Positions 38,182-50,970 are shown, numbered from the stretch's first letter. The stretch is DNA of 64,000 nt from Ficedula albicollis (GCF_000247815.1 NC_021692.1:319108-383107), one strand, 5' to 3'. The notes: generated by a model from the sequence alone, not told the origin. Translations and numbers: made by a program.

Positions 38182-39739
38182 GGGATGAGTCTGATTGTGC
38201 AAATAAGGTAGTGTCAGCAATTGACAGATGACCACAAAGCACCTCAGTGCAGCTGTTTTTTTCTATAAATAGTTGGGTTTTCGGTATTCTGAACCAATTT
38301 TTAACTGCATGTAAAGCTGTGTTGTCTTTGGTTTCCGTCGCCCTGACTGGAGCACGAATTGTGGAGCTGGGAGAAGTGAGGCTGTGTCTCTGCACCTCTT
38401 AAAGGATAGCGGAACCCTCCATAGGGAATGTGTGACAAACGGGGAGAAAACCAGCATTCAGACACATGGAGGGGCCTGAGCAAGTCACAGAAGAAATCCT
38501 TGTCAAGAAAGCATGACTGAGGATTTTTTTCACCAGAGAGAGAATGACTTAAACTTTTCAATAGATGGCTGCTGAGCATACACTTTCAAGCTGGAAGAAG
38601 TAACCCCAGACATGACTGCTCATCACTCCCCCTCAGCCAGTTCGTGCCTCACCAATAGAAAGTACCTGTCCTTGCATGCGCTTATTTTTAAGGACTTGAA
38701 GGCTTGAAGATCCATAATCTTAAATAAATGAAACCAACTTCAGATAGATACAGCAACTTGGAGATGGAAGGTGGGAGAACCCCCTGGGTTGGTGTTTCTT
38801 TGCTGCCTGTATGGAGGGATGTGGATCTGTCTGATAGCAGTGTACTCTATCCTGGAGGAAACTCCCCATCCGTGCAAGTGTCCAAGGCCAGGTGAGACAG
38901 GGCTTGGAGCAGCCTGGGACAGTGGAAGCTGTCCCTGCCAATGGCAGGGGGGGAAAAGGAGGGATGAGTCTGATTGTGCAAATAAGGTAGTGTCAGCAAT
39001 TGACAGATGACCACAAAGCACCTCAGTGCAGCTGTTTTTTTCTATAAATAGTTGGGTTTTCGGTATTCTGAACCAATTTTTAACTGCATGTAAAGCTGTG
39101 TTGTCTTTGGTTTCCGTCGCCCTGACTGGAGCACGAATTGTGGAGCTGGGAGAAGTGAGGCTGTGTCTCTGCACCTCTTAAAGGATAGCGGAACCCTCCA
39201 TAGGGAATGTGTGACAAACGGGGAGAAAACCAGCATTCAGACACATGGAGGGGCCTGAGCAAGTCACAGAAGAAATCCTTGTCAAGAAAGCATGACTGAG
39301 GATTTTTTTCACCAGAGAGAGAATGACTTAAACTTTTCAATAGATGGCTGCTGAGCATACACTTTCAAGCTGGAAGAAGTAACCCCAGACATGACTGCTC
39401 ATCACTCCCCCTCAGCCAGTTCGTGCCTCACCAATAGAAAGTACCTGTCCTTGCATGCGCTTATTTTTAAGGACTTGAAGGCTTGAAGATCCATAATCTT
39501 AAATAAATGAAACCAACTTCAGATAGATACAGCAACTTGGAGATGGAAGGTGGGAGAACCCCCTGGGTTGGTGTTTCTTTGCTGCCTGTATGGAGGGATG
39601 TGGATCTGTCTGATAGCAGTGTACTCTATCCTGGAGGAAACTCCCCATCCGTGCAAGTGTCCAAGGCCAGGTGAGACAGGGCTTGGAGCAGCCTGGGACA
39701 GTGGAAGCTGTCCCTGCCAATGGCAGGGGTGGAATAGGA
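38182..39739. repeat. Perfect tandem duplication, 779-bp unit, two copies
   Basis: 38182-38960 and 38961-39739 are head-to-tail copies. By eye they are identical over about 770 bases. The only differences I see are three substitutions within 15 bases of the junction, inside a CR1 fragment. Identity this high means a very recent duplication, an allelic difference or an assembly error. The unit carries no exon. Confidence 0.92.
38880..38952 (+). mobile_element. Truncated CR1 3' fragment (duplication copy 1)
   Basis: TCCAAGGCCAGGTGAGACAG through CCTGCCAATGGCAGGGG. It lacks the CR1 3' terminus because the second copy of the 779-bp unit starts here. The complete 3' end is present only in the copy at 39660. 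Confidence 0.85.
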
Positions 39740-39790
39740 TGGATGAGCTTTAAGAGCTCTTCCAACCCACACCATTCTGGGATTCTATGA
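39660..39790 (+). mobile_element. CR1 LINE 3' fragment (duplication copy 2, intact 3' end)
   Basis: Same CR1 as at 38880, but continuing through AGAGCTCTTCCAACCCACAC and ATTCTGGGATTCTATGA, the standard CR1 terminus. It therefore represents the original right-hand edge of the duplicated segment. Confidence 0.88.
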
Positions 39791-42204
39791 CCAGAAAAGG
39801 CACTAATATTTAATTAATTACTCAGAAGGGATTATCCAGGAACAACTTCGCAGGTGGTCGACCACACAATGCAAACACTCCTCGTGCCTTGGTAAGGGTT
39901 GTCTTAATTTACTTATTCTTGTCAGAGGGTCTGGTTCTAGTTTTTTGAGTTTTTTTTTAGCTTTGGAAGTCAATGCCTGGGGTAAAATTCCTGTGTGGCA
40001 GTGGAGCCCAATAGGGGGAGTGTGAACTCTAGTTAAATCCTTGACTGAATTCATTCCAGTTTCCTGTACGAAGGATGCACCTCACCACATGTCCAGAAGG
40101 CTAATAAATGTAGGGGCTTGTAAATCAAAAGGGAAATTAATCTGAAGCCGTTGGGGCCTTTGCTTTGCTTAAAAAGTGTGAGATATGTCCATGAGTCAAC
40201 ACTCAAATTGTCCTTTCTTAATAGTTTCTGTAAAATTTATACCCAAACTTACCCAACAAAGTAAAAATAAATTGTGTCCTTGGCATCTTCAGTGCGTAAA
40301 ACTTGGTTCAGTCGTGGAGGGCTTAGGCCTCAGGACTGGACCAAGTGAGCTGGATTTTGGCACACATAGCCCTGACTGAATCAAAGATGTGCTTCTAATC
40401 CCCTCTACCCCAAAAACCACCCAAACCACAGCGTGCTTTAGCATCACCTGTGGCACAAATCCACCCAATGGCTTTGTTCCAGCTGCTAAAATACAGGTTT
40501 TCAGATCTTGGTTTTCTTTCTGTTGGGAGGAAATCTGCCACCTTCCTCTGCAAGTCTTTCAGGAAGGTTTCTTCTAATAAAAACCTTGGGTTTAGCAGCC
40601 CTGGTGTTGGCTTTGACCTTGGGTGCCCTTTTTACTGCTCTTCTTTTCCTGGCTTTGATATTGGAGTGCTGCATATTTGTGGTCATTTCAACAGGCATGT
40701 GCTGTGCTCAGACAGACATGGCTGCGCTTCCGGACTTCAAACACCAGTTTGACTAGGTTTGAGTAAAGAGAGACTTTTGTGATGCAGAACCATCAGCCTG
40801 GAACTCTTAAATCATAGATTTACATAATTATTAGATTACAGCGGGAGTGTTGTCAGAGTGCAGAGGTAGGAAGCAGCTCTGGCATGGCTGGGAGGGGATT
40901 GATGCAGCTGAGTTAGGAGGGGTCTTCGCTAGGCTTGTGTGGTGCCTGATCCTCTAAATTGTATGAGTTTGTCCCTCCATCAGCCATGGGAAGGCACAAT
41001 CCCTGTTTTAGTCCCTTAAGCCTTTGCTGTCCAGAAACACAAAATCCAATTGCATGCCTATTATACTGTCTTAGCTGACCTGGCAGACGCACCCGCGGAG
41101 GCCTCCGGAGCGGAAGAACCGGCGTATTAAATGTATCTGTTTGACTGGGGGTGATGAAAACGCCACGGGAGCTAGGGCAATGATCCCTTTCCTGTTCGGG
41201 CTGATCTTGGAGAAAGCTTTTCTGTTTCCCTGACGTGGAATGCAGGAGATGAGTCAGAGAGTGGCAAGAGGAGCTGCTCCTTTGTTTTACTGTGGGGCTT
41301 GTACTGAGAGCGGCTGCATTCACACCCAGCTGCTGGGCTTTGAAGGAATTGGATCAACTCTCCTTTTTGTTTGGGTCCTTGCATTCTCTTCGTTAACTTC
41401 CCCTCCCACCAGTGTGTTTTCAGCTCCAGCTTTTCTACTAGAAAATAACTACAAACTTGCTTTTTCACACCCTCTTAGTAATTGTCACAGTACTTTTCAT
41501 GCACCTGGTTCTGTTTCAGGTATTAGTCCTCTTGGGGTCTCTTTACGTTGTTGGTTTTTTTCCTTTGAAAGTCTGAACCTCCTTGGAAATAGGTACATGG
41601 AGATATATTCTCTGGGGATACAGATGATTTGTCATGACCTCATACCAAAATCAGTGCAGGGAGTGGGGTAGGGAACCACGATTCAGGTGCTTAAGGAATA
41701 TCTGGCTGTGCTGTTTAGTCCTTTTACTGAATTTCAAAAAAGCTTTTGGGGGGATGAGAACCCAAATATTCTTCTTTTTTCTCCCCAAATGCCATAAATA
41801 TCCATTTCTTATGCTCTACCATCACCCACATCTCTCCAAAGAAAGAGTGAGTCAGCTGTCCCTGCTCAATGGAGGTATTGAAGAGCCTGAGTCCCGGAAG
41901 CTGGCGCAGGCTGGGTCAGGAGTGCTTCATTCAGCGCCTGGGAGGCCCAGGCCGTGAGGGGAAGACAGAATCCTGCTGGGCTCTTCTGCTCCTGTGGATG
42001 AGCAGAGTCATTAGTGCAGCTCCCTCATTACTCACCCTGCAAAGTGTGTAAGTGCCAGGCTCACAGCTGAAGCTTTTAATTCAGGCAACAAAGCATTGCC
42101 AAGTTCCATGGGATTGCTCCCAAATCCATGTACATTCCTCATCCTTGGAGGCTGAGCAGTGTTAAAAATCATCAGGCTTCAGAAGTGAGAATGCAGTGGC
42201 TTCT

Positions 42205-42475
42205 GGTTTGGGTTGGAAGGGTGCTTAAAGCTCATCCTGTGGACGGTGACACCTTCCTCTATGCCAGGTTTCTCCAAGCCCCATGCAGCCTGGCCTTGGA
42301 CACTGCCAGGGATCCAGGGGCAGCCACAGCTGCTCTGGACACTGTGCCAGGGCCTGCCCACCCTCACAGGGAAGGATTTATCCCAATATCACATCTAACC
42401 CTGTCCTCTGGCAGTGTGAAACCATTCCCCGTTGTCATGGCACTCCAGGCCCTTGACCAAAGTTCCTTAGGGCAG
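42205..42475 (-). mobile_element. CR1 LINE 3' fragment
   Basis: Antisense, about 270 bases: GGTTTGGGTTGGAAGGGTGC, CTCCAAGCCCCATGCAGCCT, GGACACTGCCAGGGATCCAG, then diverged sequence including ATCACATCTAACCCTGTCCT. It is longer than most copies in the window and has no open frame of note. Confidence 0.88.
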
Positions 42476-43046
42476 GATGTGAAGGCTGACTTGGGGGTTC
42501 TCTACTCCAGTGTGGAGACTGGAGTAAGCTGAATGGAGCAGTGATGGTGTTCAACTCTGCCTTGGCTGTTGCTTGGTTCATGATGGAGGAGGAGAAAGGG
42601 CAGGAGCTGCAATGCAAGGGGAACAAACTAAATGCTCGCTCAGCTTGGCTTTCAAACCTTGTTTCTCTCTGTTCTTGCTGTGGCAGTTTTGGGAAGTTCC
42701 GAAGTGCCTTGTTCCTCCTGCTCCACCTCCAGGAGGTTTCAGAGGAGGTGTCCCTGTGCTTGCAAAAATTCTGAAATTTGTCTGGGGGATGCTGTTGGTC
42801 ACTCTGCTTCGGGAGTCAGCTGGGAATAGGGGAGAGAGGTGCTCCAGAGCTGCATGGAAGCTCCAGGTGGGAGCTTGGTTCCCGTGTGGATCAGCTGGGC
42901 TCAGAGGCAGGCACGTCACAGCTGTTACTCATGGACTGCTTCTGACACTCCTGCAGACATCGCGAAACAGAAACTGTTCTGGAGTCAAGTGCTCTTTCTC
43001 TGATGTCCAGAGCCGAGGGGATTAATGCCACTAAAGGAAAAGAAGC

Positions 43047-43070
43047 GACGATGATGATGATGATGATGAT
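43047..43070. repeat. (GAT)n microsatellite
   Basis: Seven or eight GAT triplets in the EIF4G3 intron. Confidence 0.85.
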
Positions 43071-46000
43071 TAACTTTTGCTCATATGGGAGTCCCTGTCC
43101 TTCTGTAGCAAGAGTGTGAGAGACCCAGGAGCTGGGAAAACATGGGAAAGCTGATTGTTCAGTGTTGATTTCAGCAACTCCTTACAAAGTAGCGGATCAG
43201 GCCAAGTAACATAAAATTAAAATAATCAAAGTGTCAGTCACTTTATCCATAATAAAATTAATTCTTCATTATTTTGTAGGAGCTGCATGGTGAAATTTTA
43301 ACTTTTTCGCTCGAGCACTGTTCTGTGCATTAATGTTTCCTTCTCCCCTTGGCCACTGGCCCCAACTCTGTGCCTGGTGTGCAGTAAATGGCCTCATGTA
43401 GGTGTTGCCATAGCTCAGCTCATCTCAGACTCCCAGTGCCTCTCAGAGGGTCCTAAAAAGTGCTCAGAGTTTTCCATTCAAGGGCCTCTGCTTTCCTGAA
43501 TGTGTACCAGCTCTTCTGCTAAGGAAACGGGAGAGGATGAAGCCTGTGGGGTGTGTTTGAGTGGGATGAGGCTTTCCTCAGGTGGAGGGTTTTTAAACTC
43601 TGGGAGCAGCATAACAGGAATAACAGTCAAAGCTTCACTATCCCAATCCCTTCAGTTAGGAGGAGATTCCTAAAGGATTTTTCTTTCTCAGGACTCTTTT
43701 CTCTGTCGTAACTGGGAATTTATTTTCTAGTAAATAGCAGAAAGTAACTCCCTGCTTTGCGTGGGATTGTGCATGGATTGCTTTGGGATTTGCCATGGTA
43801 CGTATCAGCCAGTGTTTATACATGTTGGCATTTCCTCGGTTCTGTGGCAGTGCCTCACCCTCACCTGTGACAGGGATGGTCCTTAAAGCAGTGCCAAAGG
43901 GGATTTTCCCCTCTGCCCTACCTGCCATGGTGTGCTTCCCACTGCTGCAGGGCTCTGTCACTGCTAGGTACAGATTAGGATTACACTTACCCACCTGGCT
44001 GGGCAGCTGCTTTCCAGCAGCTGCTGGAAAACAGCCTTCTCTGTCCTTTATCTGTGCACAGATCCCCACTTGCCCTGCCAAAAGCCTTTTGATTTCTTGT
44101 TTTTACAGAAGACCTTGTGTTGGGTCACCATGGTGGTTCAGGAGTGTCTCTGGGCACGTTGGGTGTGAGTCAACCCAAATGGAAGTGTACACTTAAACAG
44201 CAACAGGAAAAAGCCTTTTGATGTAGTCAAGGCCAGGTACTTCAGGCTGTAGCAAGTGTGATTAAATGAATTGGAATTCAAGATGTGGAGCTCCTGCTGG
44301 GGATTTCCAGTTGGGTTTCCCCTGTATCGGAATAGAGGAGAGATTAGTAACCCGTGGGATGAAAGGGGAGAAAGTGTGTTGTGTAAAAGTGAGGATGGCT
44401 GATGAAATAGCTGACCCTGCAAAATGCTTTCTCTTGGCTTGTGCTCTTAAATACGGAGGAACACATCACAGGATGTGGATGCAATCATTCGGTTATACTT
44501 AAAATATAGAGGGGCAGCATGCTTCATATTCCACTTAGCCTGAGAAGCAACTTCTCAAGCAAACTCTGGTCCATGACCCCAAGAAACCTCACACAAATCC
44601 ACAGGTAGTGTGTGTGGTTTATAGAAATTTGGACATTTACTTACATAAATCTTGAAATCACATGTGTATTTACTATAAATGATTCTATAATTGTCTGTAT
44701 TGTCAATTAATCCATTCATTGAATTTGTGTGAGAAGTTATGAACAGCTCAGCTCAGAACACTTCAATTAATGGGGATGGTCTCTAAAGAGCTCTGTGAGT
44801 TAGAAGGGCTTGGATGCTTTGGAATTTTACAGCATCTTTTTTTTTTTGTCCCTCAAAAGAAAGCTCAGTTATCTCTGCAATTTTGCTATCTCCTTGTCTA
44901 TGGGTCCTTAAAAATTCCTTTTTAAAGTAAGCAAACACAGCCAAAGAGACACCAAAGTGCTTTAGATTAAATGTGAATTTGCCTGGCTTTGAGAGAGCTA
45001 GGTTTTGGTTGTTTTTTTGCTTTTTTTTTTCATTCTGATAATTTGTTCTAAAAATGTGATGATTTGGGGGGATTGGAGTATTCAGGCATGCAGGTCTGGC
45101 TGTGCCAATACTTGGCACTAGTTGCAGGAAGTGTCAGCTGATGTTATGTAGCAGGTACAGAATTGCACGTCAATCCAAGGGTATGGTTAGTGAAACTTCT
45201 GCTGGCAGAATTGGGGCAAAAATGCTGGAGGTAGTCGTGATTAGTCCCCATTTTATTTTTTTAAAGGAGTATTGGGTTTTAATCACAGGTGGAAAAGTCG
45301 TAAATCCATCCCTTTTATTGGATATAATGCAAATATACAGGTAGGACTTTGCCCAGGCTTGGATGCAAACCTTATAAGTGCTCCTGAATTGCTGTTCCTG
45401 TCCAACATTTAAGGAATATATTCAGCAATGTCTTGGGAAATGAAAAGTTGCTTTACTGGTAGCAGCAGCATAGCTGCACTGGAAGTGGGGGGGTGTTGTG
45501 CTGCTGTCTGATCCAGAGAAGCTTTTTCTCCCTTGGAAGATCAGGGCTGTGTTTGTGCTGCCCAGGTGAGCACTGACCTCGAATACTCCTGGCTTACGTT
45601 AAAGCCACTTGGTTGCATAAGTGGTTCTTACACCTCTCACTTCTTGTGCCATCAAATGACACTGTTTGCCCAGGAAAATCTTAGTGACCTTGGCATTTGC
45701 TGGGAAAAGAGAGGAGCATGAAGAGTGAGATGGCTCAGGAGAAAAGGGAAAGGCAGGATACTTTTCATCTTAAAGGCATTAAGGAAGGTTATAGATTGAC
45801 AGCTCTTTATGCTGATAGGGATGTGATAACCATTGAAAAAAGCACATGTGGTGCTTCGGGCATCCAGGAAAATTGTTTTCAGTTAGATCTACTTGAAAAT
45901 CGACATCGCTTTGTATTTTTTTGCTGTGCAGCATGGGGATTCTCTGTTTGTTCCTGAATTTAAGAGGCTTTAATATCTCAAATAAAACAGGCGTAAAACT

Positions 46001-48175
46001 TCCACCTCCAGCATGGAGATTTCCAGTGATGTTGTAAATATCTGTATGCCTGACCCCTCTAGTGATGGATGCAGTTACTTGCTGCATTGAGGACAAACCC
46101 CCAAAATGCTTCCTGGTGATTTTTGTCCCTGTTCCCTGCGGCCATGTGAGGGAGCTCCTGGTGTAATCGCCCCTGTCCTGACAGCTTTCCTGAGAGCTGC
46201 ACCCTGTGTTAGTGCTGGTGAGCTGCTCCTTGGGATCCTGGGCCTGAAAACTGGCTCCCACCTTGAGGGCCCTCTCAGCTAAGGGAGGCGTGGGCCCAGT
46301 ATCCCAGATAACACCATCACTTCATCAGAGCAGAGTGCAGCCAGTTACACAAGCTGCTGCTGATTGCCTTTCTCAGGCTGTGCCAGAAGACTTCCTGCAC
46401 TGAAGTAGCATGAGCTGGAAACTCCTTCCTTAATAAGCAGTTAGTCCTCCAATACCAGCATTGCTTCCTCTGAGGGCCTGCATCTGAAATTAACACAAAA
46501 AAGAGGAAAGTGGCTGAGTAGCAGCCGCATATCTCTGGTAGTACGGGATATTTTAAAATAAGTCTTATCCCTTGGTCACTTTTATTATATAGATAGATTG
46601 TATATGGACTTACGTTGGACTTGATATTGGGAGCAGCCACAGGTTTGGTGCTGTGGACATTCAGCAGCTTCTGGGCATGATTCTCATATGGAGGAAGGCT
46701 AAATGACAGTTATCTCCCGGTTTCCTTATTCCTGGTGCAGGGATGGGAGACGACTTCAGCCTTCTGTCTCAAGTTCCATTAGGCTAAAACCTTCATGAAT
46801 TTTTGCTAAAAGAACTTTATAGTTAAGCACAAATGGTCACCTTTTCCCTTCCTTCTGCTTTGAAGTCCTCAGATGGCTGGAGGGAACTGCCTGCATGGAG
46901 ACAAGTGCCCTGTAGCTCCTTGAGTCAGCTGGGAATGCCCCATATCTTGAATAGCAAGACCTACATGCCTAGATTTCAATGGTATATTCCTTGATTTTAC
47001 TTTTTTCCAGTGTTGACTGCTTTTTGCTTTTCATGTCCATTAGGAAGATTCCCTGGATGTAAATTAGCGCTCAATGCTCCACTTAGTGTCACTTCCTATT
47101 AATAGGGTTCCCGCCAGTGCACTAAGAGGTGGGAGCTGGAGAAATCATGAGCTCCAGGCTGGACCCTGACCATGATCTCTCCTTGCTCCCTGTTTCCAGT
47201 GCTGGTGATCTTCCCCACAGTGCTTAATCCCCAAACCAGAAAGAGGGACAATTTAAAGCCCCTTGCCTGGCAGATGATGCTGAATTGCAGCCTGATCCCT
47301 GCATAAACTTGTCTTCCCTCGGAATTCTCCCTTCCAAACACCCTCCTGTATGTTACAGTCACTTAATCAGCTTGGATCATGCTGCATGTGCTGTTTAGTC
47401 AGGGGGCTGTGGAGGGAAGATCCCAAGGGACAGATCCCAAATATACATCACAGCTTGGCTTGTGACCGTCGCATTCGATTGCTGTTTTTAAACAATACTG
47501 GAGTATTTGCAGGGGTGGGGCTGCAGGATTTGGACCCGCTCCATAGAACAGGATGGGGTTGTGCACTGCTGGACATGATGCCAGGTGAAAGGGTGCCCTT
47601 CCCAAAGTGTCTTTCCAGAGGAGGCAAGAGCTTACAAGTTCAGGGTATGTAAAACATCTCCTGAAAGCTTCAGTGTGCAAATGAACAAATGGCACTGAAA
47701 TGAACTGCTCATTAAAGAATTAGAAGGCTTCAAATCAGGTGGTAGCATAGAGAACAATCTCAGTATTGAAGGGAAGCAGTGGGAAATCTGTTCTCAGGTA
47801 GTGTTGCTTTCCCCATGTATTTGCTTATTTTTTCTGTGGTAAATGCATGGCAAGTTTTGTGTCCTGTCCTGGGGCCTGAATTGCCTTGAGGCTCAAGTGG
47901 TCCTTGTGGTGCCTATGTTCGTTCTTGCTCATTTGCTCTGCACCACTTCCTTTCACCTAGACAGACTTCATCCCTCAGGAATAAGTCACATCCTACCAAG
48001 ATTCACCTCCCTGCCATCTCACACGAAGGACTAAAATAATCTTGGAGAATCACAGGGCTCCTTGTGACTCCAGCTGCTGTGAACATGCCCATTGCTTTAC
48101 TTCCTTTCTCATAGCTTCAAAATCTACTTTGGCCCCTCAGGGCCATTCTTCCTTCTCCGACACGACTGTCATGGA

Positions 48176-48245
48176 GGTGTGGAAACACGGAGAAGCAGGA
48201 AGAAGTGGAGAAGGAAAGAAGTGGAGAAGGGAAGAAGGGAAGAGT
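48176..48245. repeat. GA-rich purine tract
   Basis: An almost pure purine stretch built on GAAGTGGAGAAGG-like units. It is a low-complexity tract. Confidence 0.7.
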
Positions 48246-49153
48246 GTGGTGTGTGGGAAGAACCTGCTGTGTAACCATAGCCAGTCCCTCTACTGGAATG
48301 CAAGAGGCAAAGCCACAGAGCAGCATGGGGACTTCTGCCCTGCTGAGAAAGGCACCGGCCTCTGGTTCACAGTGTGGACTTTGGGATGTTCCAGAGTGCT
48401 TTTATGGATGTGATTTCTTGTTGGGATTAGAGATGTCCCTCTGAGCTGCAGGGAGAAGGGTAGATCTGCCTTTGCTGAATGGGCTGTGTCTGCACCCTGG
48501 TCTCAGATGTGATGATCATGTGAGCTTTTGGTGATTTAAATCAGCTCATGGAATCCCTGGAAAACTTCACCCAGCCAAGGAAAACAAGTAGTTTTCACTT
48601 GAATCACCAGGCTGAGCTGGTTCATCAAGAAATCTTGTGATCCTTAGTCCTTTCTGAGGAACATTATTCCCTGCTGAGGGAGGTGGCAGAAGCTGTGGGT
48701 GCAGTGTTGGGCAGCGAGGTTGGTTTGGGATCCCATGGAAGCTGACCTGTGGCAGGGCAGTGGAAGCGCTGTGCCCTTAGGGAGGCATGCCTTGGTGTTC
48801 TTCCCTTTTCCCAGGGACACTGGGGCTACCCCGTGATCTGGAATTACTCCCTCTTGCCTCTCTAATTAACAGTGCTCCAGAAGGTTTCTAAGCAACACTC
48901 CACGGAAGTGGAGGGTGCAAGAAGATCAGCTTTTAGATCTACAGCTCGTAGCACCTTTGAAGTCCGTTTCTTTCCCTACCTGGCCACCCAGGCATGGATG
49001 GATGGAGGAATTGCAGGATGGAGAACTTTGGCTTTTTCCCAGTTTTTTCTGGCTCTGATCCGGGATTGTCCCTTGTGTTTTGAAAGCATGAGATGTGCAA
49101 TGTAAGAGCCATGTAAAATAGTAGCAGCCACTGACTTCAGTCACTGGCACAAT

Positions 49154-49192
49154 AAATTATTATTATTGTTGTTATTATTAGAATTAATATTA
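49154..49192. repeat. (TTA)n-rich microsatellite
   Basis: Interrupted TTA/TTG triplet run. Confidence 0.75.
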
Positions 49193-49559
49193 TTTATTTC
49201 ATTTTACTTGAGTAGACAGGTGAAAATTTTTGGTTTTGGGAGTAGCAAGGTGAGGTGGCATTGTATAGGTAGGCAGTCTGCTGGCTGACACTAAAAGGGA
49301 TTTTATTTTTGTCAGGGCCACAGAAATAAGTATTTCGGTGGCAGGGGAGCTTCAGAGCTTTGTCTCATTTCAGGGAATAGCAGGGGTGCAATAATTGCAT
49401 AATAATCTTCTAATTAAAAGAAGCAGCTGAGCTATTTAGGCTTGTGAACTGCCACTGAAATACTAATTATTTTGAGATGTGAGAATGTCTGGAAAAGCTG
49501 CTTCATCAGGAATCATTAAGGTTTCTCCTGTTTAAATCAAGTTCATGGGTTATATAGAA

Positions 49560-49720
49560 GCCCAGAATAATGTGGGCTGGAAGGGACCTTAAATCTCATC
49601 CAGTCCCACCCCCTGCCACTGGCAGGGACACCTTCCAGTATCCCAGGTTGCTCCAAGCCCCATCCAGCCTGGCCTTGTTTTGTGTCTGGAGCAGCTGACC
49701 CCAGAACTGCTGCCCCTCCA
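49560..49720 (-). mobile_element. CR1 LINE 3' fragment
   Basis: Antisense: GGGCTGGAAGGGACCTTAAA, TCCCACCCCCTGCCACTGGC, GGTTGCTCCAAGCCCCATCC, CAGCCTGGCCTTG. The element then decays. Confidence 0.88.
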
Positions 49721-50395
49721 GCAATAGGAGACCTCCTGCCTTGGTGAGAATGGACAGATGTTTGGATCATCTCAGGGCACAGAAAGTGATTTAGCAGCTG
49801 CTGCCAACTACAAGAGTAATTTTAGAAGAAATGTCAATGTCTGGTCAACTGAAAGCCTGTTACTCAGTTTGGATGGTTTTAACATTTGTATCTGTATTCA
49901 CAGCTTCTACATTGTTCTTTGCTGGTGTGGTCAAGTCTGGTCAGCCCTTGGGGGACAGTGCAGGGCAAGGGTGGCTTGGTGGCTTTTCTCTAATTGGGAA
50001 GGGCAAAACTAAAAGCTGTTTGTTATTTCCTTTATCTTACTAAGGTCTTTTTATCCCTGGTCCTTCCAGACGAGTGAGCTGCTGCTTTCAGAGTGGGTTG
50101 TGCTCCTAGAAGAGATGCACATGGGTATGGGGAACATCATCTTCAAAAAATCCCCTAGTGGCCTCAAGTCAGAGCATTAATTGGGTAGATGTGTCGTTGT
50201 GGTATATGGTGTATATATATGGTATATATAGCACTGCTCATTCCTGAGGGTGTGTACCTGCTCCTCCTTTCCCAGTCCCATCAAACCTCCATCCTCTGAT
50301 TATATCCTCCAGACTCGCCTGATTTGTGAAGCTGGTGGTTCTCATGCTGTGAATTCAACTACTGAAGGTTTAGGCTGTTACCATCTCCCATGGGA

Positions 50396-50970
50396 ATCAC
50401 AGAATCACTGGGTTGGAAGAGACCTTAAGATCCGTGAGTCCATGCCCTAACACCTCAATTAACCCATGGCACCGAGTGCCACAACCAGTCTTTTTTTAAA
50501 CACATCCAGGGATGGTGACTCTACCACCTCCCTGGGCAGACAATTCCAGTATTTTATCACTCTTTCAGTAAAAACCCTTCTCCTAATATCCAACCTAAAT
50601 TTCCCTTGGTGCAGCTTGAGACTCTGGCCTCTCATTCTGCCAGTGCTGCCTGGAGAAGGAGACCAGCCCCACCTGAGCACAGCTCCTTCCAGGGAGCTGT
50701 AGAGAGTGGTGAGGTCACCTTTGAGTCTCCTTCTCTCCAGGACAAACACCCCCAGCTCCCTCAGCTGTTCCTCACAGGGTTTGTGTTCCAGGCCCCTCAC
50801 CAGTCTCGCCGTCTCCTCTGGACAAGTGTCCTCCTCAAGTGTCCCAATGTCCTTCCGGTTTGTGTTCCAAGCCCCTCACCAGCCTCATTGTCTCCTCTGG
50901 ACGCACTCAAGTGTCTCAATGTCCTTCCTAAACGGAGGGGCCCAGAACTGGACACAGCATAGAAAATTAT
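50396..50970 (-). mobile_element. CR1 LINE fragment with remnant of the ORF2 C-terminus
   Basis: At about 575 bases this is the longest CR1 in the window, and antisense. It starts at the 3' end (GAATCACAGAATCACTGGGT, TTGGAAGAGACCTTAAGATC) and runs upstream into the reverse-transcriptase ORF. On the minus strand, 50800-50459 is open for 113 residues and includes LRELGVF, RRLKGDL, KFRLDIRRRVFT and YWNCLPREVVESPSLDVFK, the conserved tail of CR1 ORF2. The polymerase domain is absent, so it is inactive. It contains an internal 79-bp duplication. Confidence 0.9.
50779..50936. repeat. 79-bp tandem duplication inside CR1
   Basis: Starting at GTTTGTGTTCCA, a unit at 50779-50857 is repeated at 50858-50936 with roughly 85-90 percent identity and small indels. 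Other CR1 copies I know carry this segment once, so the duplication probably arose after insertion. Confidence 0.75.

Noticed and set aside
38740..39358. Pairs of identical open frames in the duplicated segment as paralogous genes
   Set aside because: They are identical because the DNA is duplicated, they overlap CR1 sequence and have no coding features.
46317..46640. Minus-strand frame of 107 codons as an exon or retroviral remnant
   Set aside because: No retroviral or cellular motif was seen and there are no flanking long terminal repeats or splice signals.
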